Of a DNA stretch of 7,546 nt, positions 6,325 through 7,546 are shown one piece after another; positions within the stretch are counted from its first letter, which is position 1, and every line of letters begins with the position of its first letter. The notes beneath the pieces are model-generated. The model was given only the letters and a program-made list of their open reading frames with translations. It made no database searches and had not been told where the DNA came from. Source of the stretch: Oscillospiraceae bacterium. Its GTDB lineage: Bacteria > Bacillota > Clostridia > Oscillospirales > Oscillospiraceae. Location: contig JAJPXI010000044.1 of the NCBI GenBank assembly GCA_021205585.1, forward strand, positions 1 through 7,546. The letters are read 5' to 3'. A program made the position numbers and the translations under genes.

Positions 6325-6663
6325 ATGTACAAGTACACCCCGGTCGACGGATACACCACCTATGAGGGCAAGGGCCACTATGACTGCCTGACCACTCGTC
6401 TGCACAACGGCGACGATGTCAACGAGGGCCACACCACCATGGGTCTGACTCACTTCCTGCCCGGCGGCGGCTCCCACATGGCTCCCGCTCCCTGCGAGCT
6501 GATTTATTACTGCGTGTCCGGTGAGGTCACCATCACCTTCGGCGACGGCAACAAGGTCGTCATGCACGACGGCGACTCCGTCCACATGGGCGTTGGCACC
6601 GAGCGTCAGATCGACAACACCGGCTTTGTGACCACCAAGATGCTGGTCACCATGACGAAGTAA
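6325..6663 (+). CDS. Small single-domain cupin protein
   Basis: The product is 112 residues and consists of one cupin beta-barrel. The first motif is read in PGGGSHMAPAPCELIYYCVSG (46-66) and the second in DGDSVHMGVGTERQIDN (82-98). The conserved Gly and Pro pattern fits Cupin_2, but the metal site is incomplete. H51 and E58 are in place, the second His of the usual H-x-H is A53, and the His expected in motif two is R94. It may therefore bind metal differently, or bind a ligand without metal. ATG at 6325 is chosen because AAAGGA lies 9 bases before it; an upstream TTG at 6271 has none. It is the first gene after a strong promoter, with an SDR 26 bases downstream, suggesting they act on the same compound. 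Codons (GGC, AAC, CGT, GGT, ATC) suggest high expression. The substrate is unknown. Confidence 0.85.
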   Translation: MYKYTPVDGYTTYEGKGHYDCLTTRLHNGDDVNEGHTTMGLTHFLPGGGSHMAPAPCELIYYCVSGEVTITFGDGNKVVMHDGDSVHMGVGTERQIDNTGFVTTKMLVTMTK

Positions 6664-6689
6664 AAATCAAAAATAGAGGAGTCATCATT

Positions 6690-7475
6690 ATGAGCTGCAA
6701 ATTGTTTGATTTAACTGGAAAGAATGCTGTTGTCATCGGCGGAGCCGGCGGCATCGGCCAGGCTGTTGCCACCGGACTGGCTCAGGCCGGCGCCAATGTG
6801 GCCATCGCCTCCCGCAAGGAGGAGTCCCTGATTCGCGCCTGCAAGGAAATCAAAGAGGCCGCCGGCGTGGATGTGCGCTACTACACTGTGGACGCCACCG
6901 ACGAGGAGTCCGTGGCCGCCTGCGCCAAGAAGGCCAACGAGGAGATGGGCGTTGTAGAGATTCTGGTCTGCTCCCAGGGCTTCAACAAGAAGTTCCCCGC
7001 TGAGGAGTTCCCCATGGACATCTACATGCAGATGCTCCAGATCAACGTCTACGGCGTGATGCTCTGCTGCAAGCACTTCGGTCAGTACATGATTAAGAAC
7101 GGCTACGGCAAGATCGTCAACGTCTCCTCCACCCGCGGCAAGATCGCCACCAAGGGCCCCGGCAACGCCGGCTACTGCGCCACCAAGGGCGCCGTGGATA
7201 TGCTGACCAAGCAGCTGGCCTCCGAGTTCGGCCCCCACGGCATCACGGTCAACGCCTTTGGCCCCACCGTCACCCTGACCCCGATGATGGCTCCTGTCAT
7301 CGAGCAGCGCGGCGGCGACGCCTATCTGAAGAGCCTGGCCGACGCCGTGCCCATGCGCAAGACCGCCACCCCCGAGGACGTGGTGGGCACCGCCATCTTC
7401 CTGGCCTCCCCCGCCTCCGACTACATGACCGGCAACATCCTCTATCCCGACGGCGGCCTGACTGCAATCGGCTGA
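6690..7475 (+). CDS. Short-chain dehydrogenase/reductase (SDR family)
   Basis: The product is 261 residues, a classical-length SDR with a Rossmann fold that oxidises an alcohol or reduces a ketone using NAD(P). The nucleotide loop is GGAGGIG (17-23), with Gly where the usual TGxxxGxG motif has Thr. S41-R42-K43 at the end of the second strand suggests NADP(H). The catalytic tetrad is N119, S146 or S147, Y162 and K166 (YCATK). The usual NNAG is CSQG (94-97), and the PG turn after the active site is GPT (191-193). The closest general resemblance is to gluconate 5-dehydrogenase and KduD-like sugar-acid enzymes, but the substrate cannot be read from sequence. ATG at 6690 has AGAGGAG 8 bases upstream. 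It is co-transcribed with the cupin, and the codon choice suggests high expression. Confidence 0.93.
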   Translation: MSCKLFDLTGKNAVVIGGAGGIGQAVATGLAQAGANVAIASRKEESLIRACKEIKEAAGVDVRYYTVDATDEESVAACAKKANEEMGVVEILVCSQGFNKKFPAEEFPMDIYMQMLQINVYGVMLCCKHFGQYMIKNGYGKIVNVSSTRGKIATKGPGNAGYCATKGAVDMLTKQLASEFGPHGITVNAFGPTVTLTPMMAPVIEQRGGDAYLKSLADAVPMRKTATPEDVVGTAIFLASPASDYMTGNILYPDGGLTAIG

Positions 7476-7507
7476 TACTGAAATCTGATTAAAACAAGGC
7501 ATTAAAA

Positions 7508-7546
7508 ATGGCTTGTTTGAATAGCCGTCGCAACGGCGTAGATTTC
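7508..7546 (+). CDS. Possible start of a third operon gene, cut by the window edge
   Basis: ATG at 7508 opens a frame that runs to the edge (MACLNSRRNGVDF, 13 codons). It is preceded by a weak AAGG 8 bases upstream. It starts 32 bases after the SDR stop, consistent with an operon, but it also overlaps small inverted repeats (AAACAAG 7492-7498 with CTTGTTT 7512-7518; GCCGT 7524-7528 with ACGGC 7533-7537). Those could instead be untranslated or terminator sequence. There is too little sequence to judge. Confidence 0.22.
   Translation, partial: MACLNSRRNGVDF

Noticed and set aside
6711..7502. 263-codon minus-strand frame opposite the SDR
   Set aside because: Strong third-position bias of the SDR leaves the opposite strand free of stops; it has no motif and no ribosome site.
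1..7546. CRISPR arrays, tRNA, rRNA or insertion sequence ends
   Set aside because: I saw no regularly spaced repeats outside the htrA coding octads, no tRNA-like cloverleaf and no transposase or terminal inverted repeats.

Overview
The window looks like chromosomal DNA from a GC-rich, low-copy Firmicute. The best guess is a gut member of the Oscillospiraceae, such as the Flavonifractor, Intestinimonas or Pseudoflavonifractor group. The reasons are GGAGG-type ribosome sites, promoters of the sigma-A type, heavy use of G/C-ending codons, a YtvI-type membrane protein, a membrane-anchored HtrA, and a short GC-rich palindrome at the left edge of a kind I associate with intergenic DNA in that family. 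The taxonomic call is inference; no RNA gene or other marker confirms it.

Left part (1-2208, minus strand): a two-gene phage DNA-packaging cassette. The small terminase subunit (1726-2208) is followed by the large subunit (218-1729), with stop and start overlapping as GTGA. No portal gene follows in the 217 bases that remain. That stretch holds a GC-rich hairpin and only doubtful short frames. The pair is therefore either the edge of a prophage lying to the left or an isolated remnant or domesticated pair.

Middle part (2279-5934): cytidine deaminase (cdd, plus strand) has a near-consensus promoter and converges on htrA (minus strand) across a perfect 15-bp stem terminator. htrA encodes a single-pass membrane serine protease with one PDZ domain, an unusual six-copy octapeptide repeat in its cytoplasmic tail, and a Ser/Gly/Asp-rich C-terminal extension. 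A 22-bp near-perfect inverted repeat sits just upstream of htrA. Upstream of that, on the same strand, is an AI-2E/YtvI-type membrane protein.

Right part (5935-7546, plus strand): a 390-base divergent intergenic region carries a clear extended -10 promoter. It drives a small single-domain cupin (6325-6663) and a short-chain dehydrogenase/reductase (6690-7475), 26 bases apart. Both use a codon set typical of highly expressed genes, so this pair is probably a strongly expressed catabolic or redox module of unknown substrate. The operon may continue past the right edge. The most interesting items are the isolated terminase pair, the htrA leader inverted repeat, the octad repeat in HtrA, and the cupin-SDR module whose cupin lacks some metal ligands.
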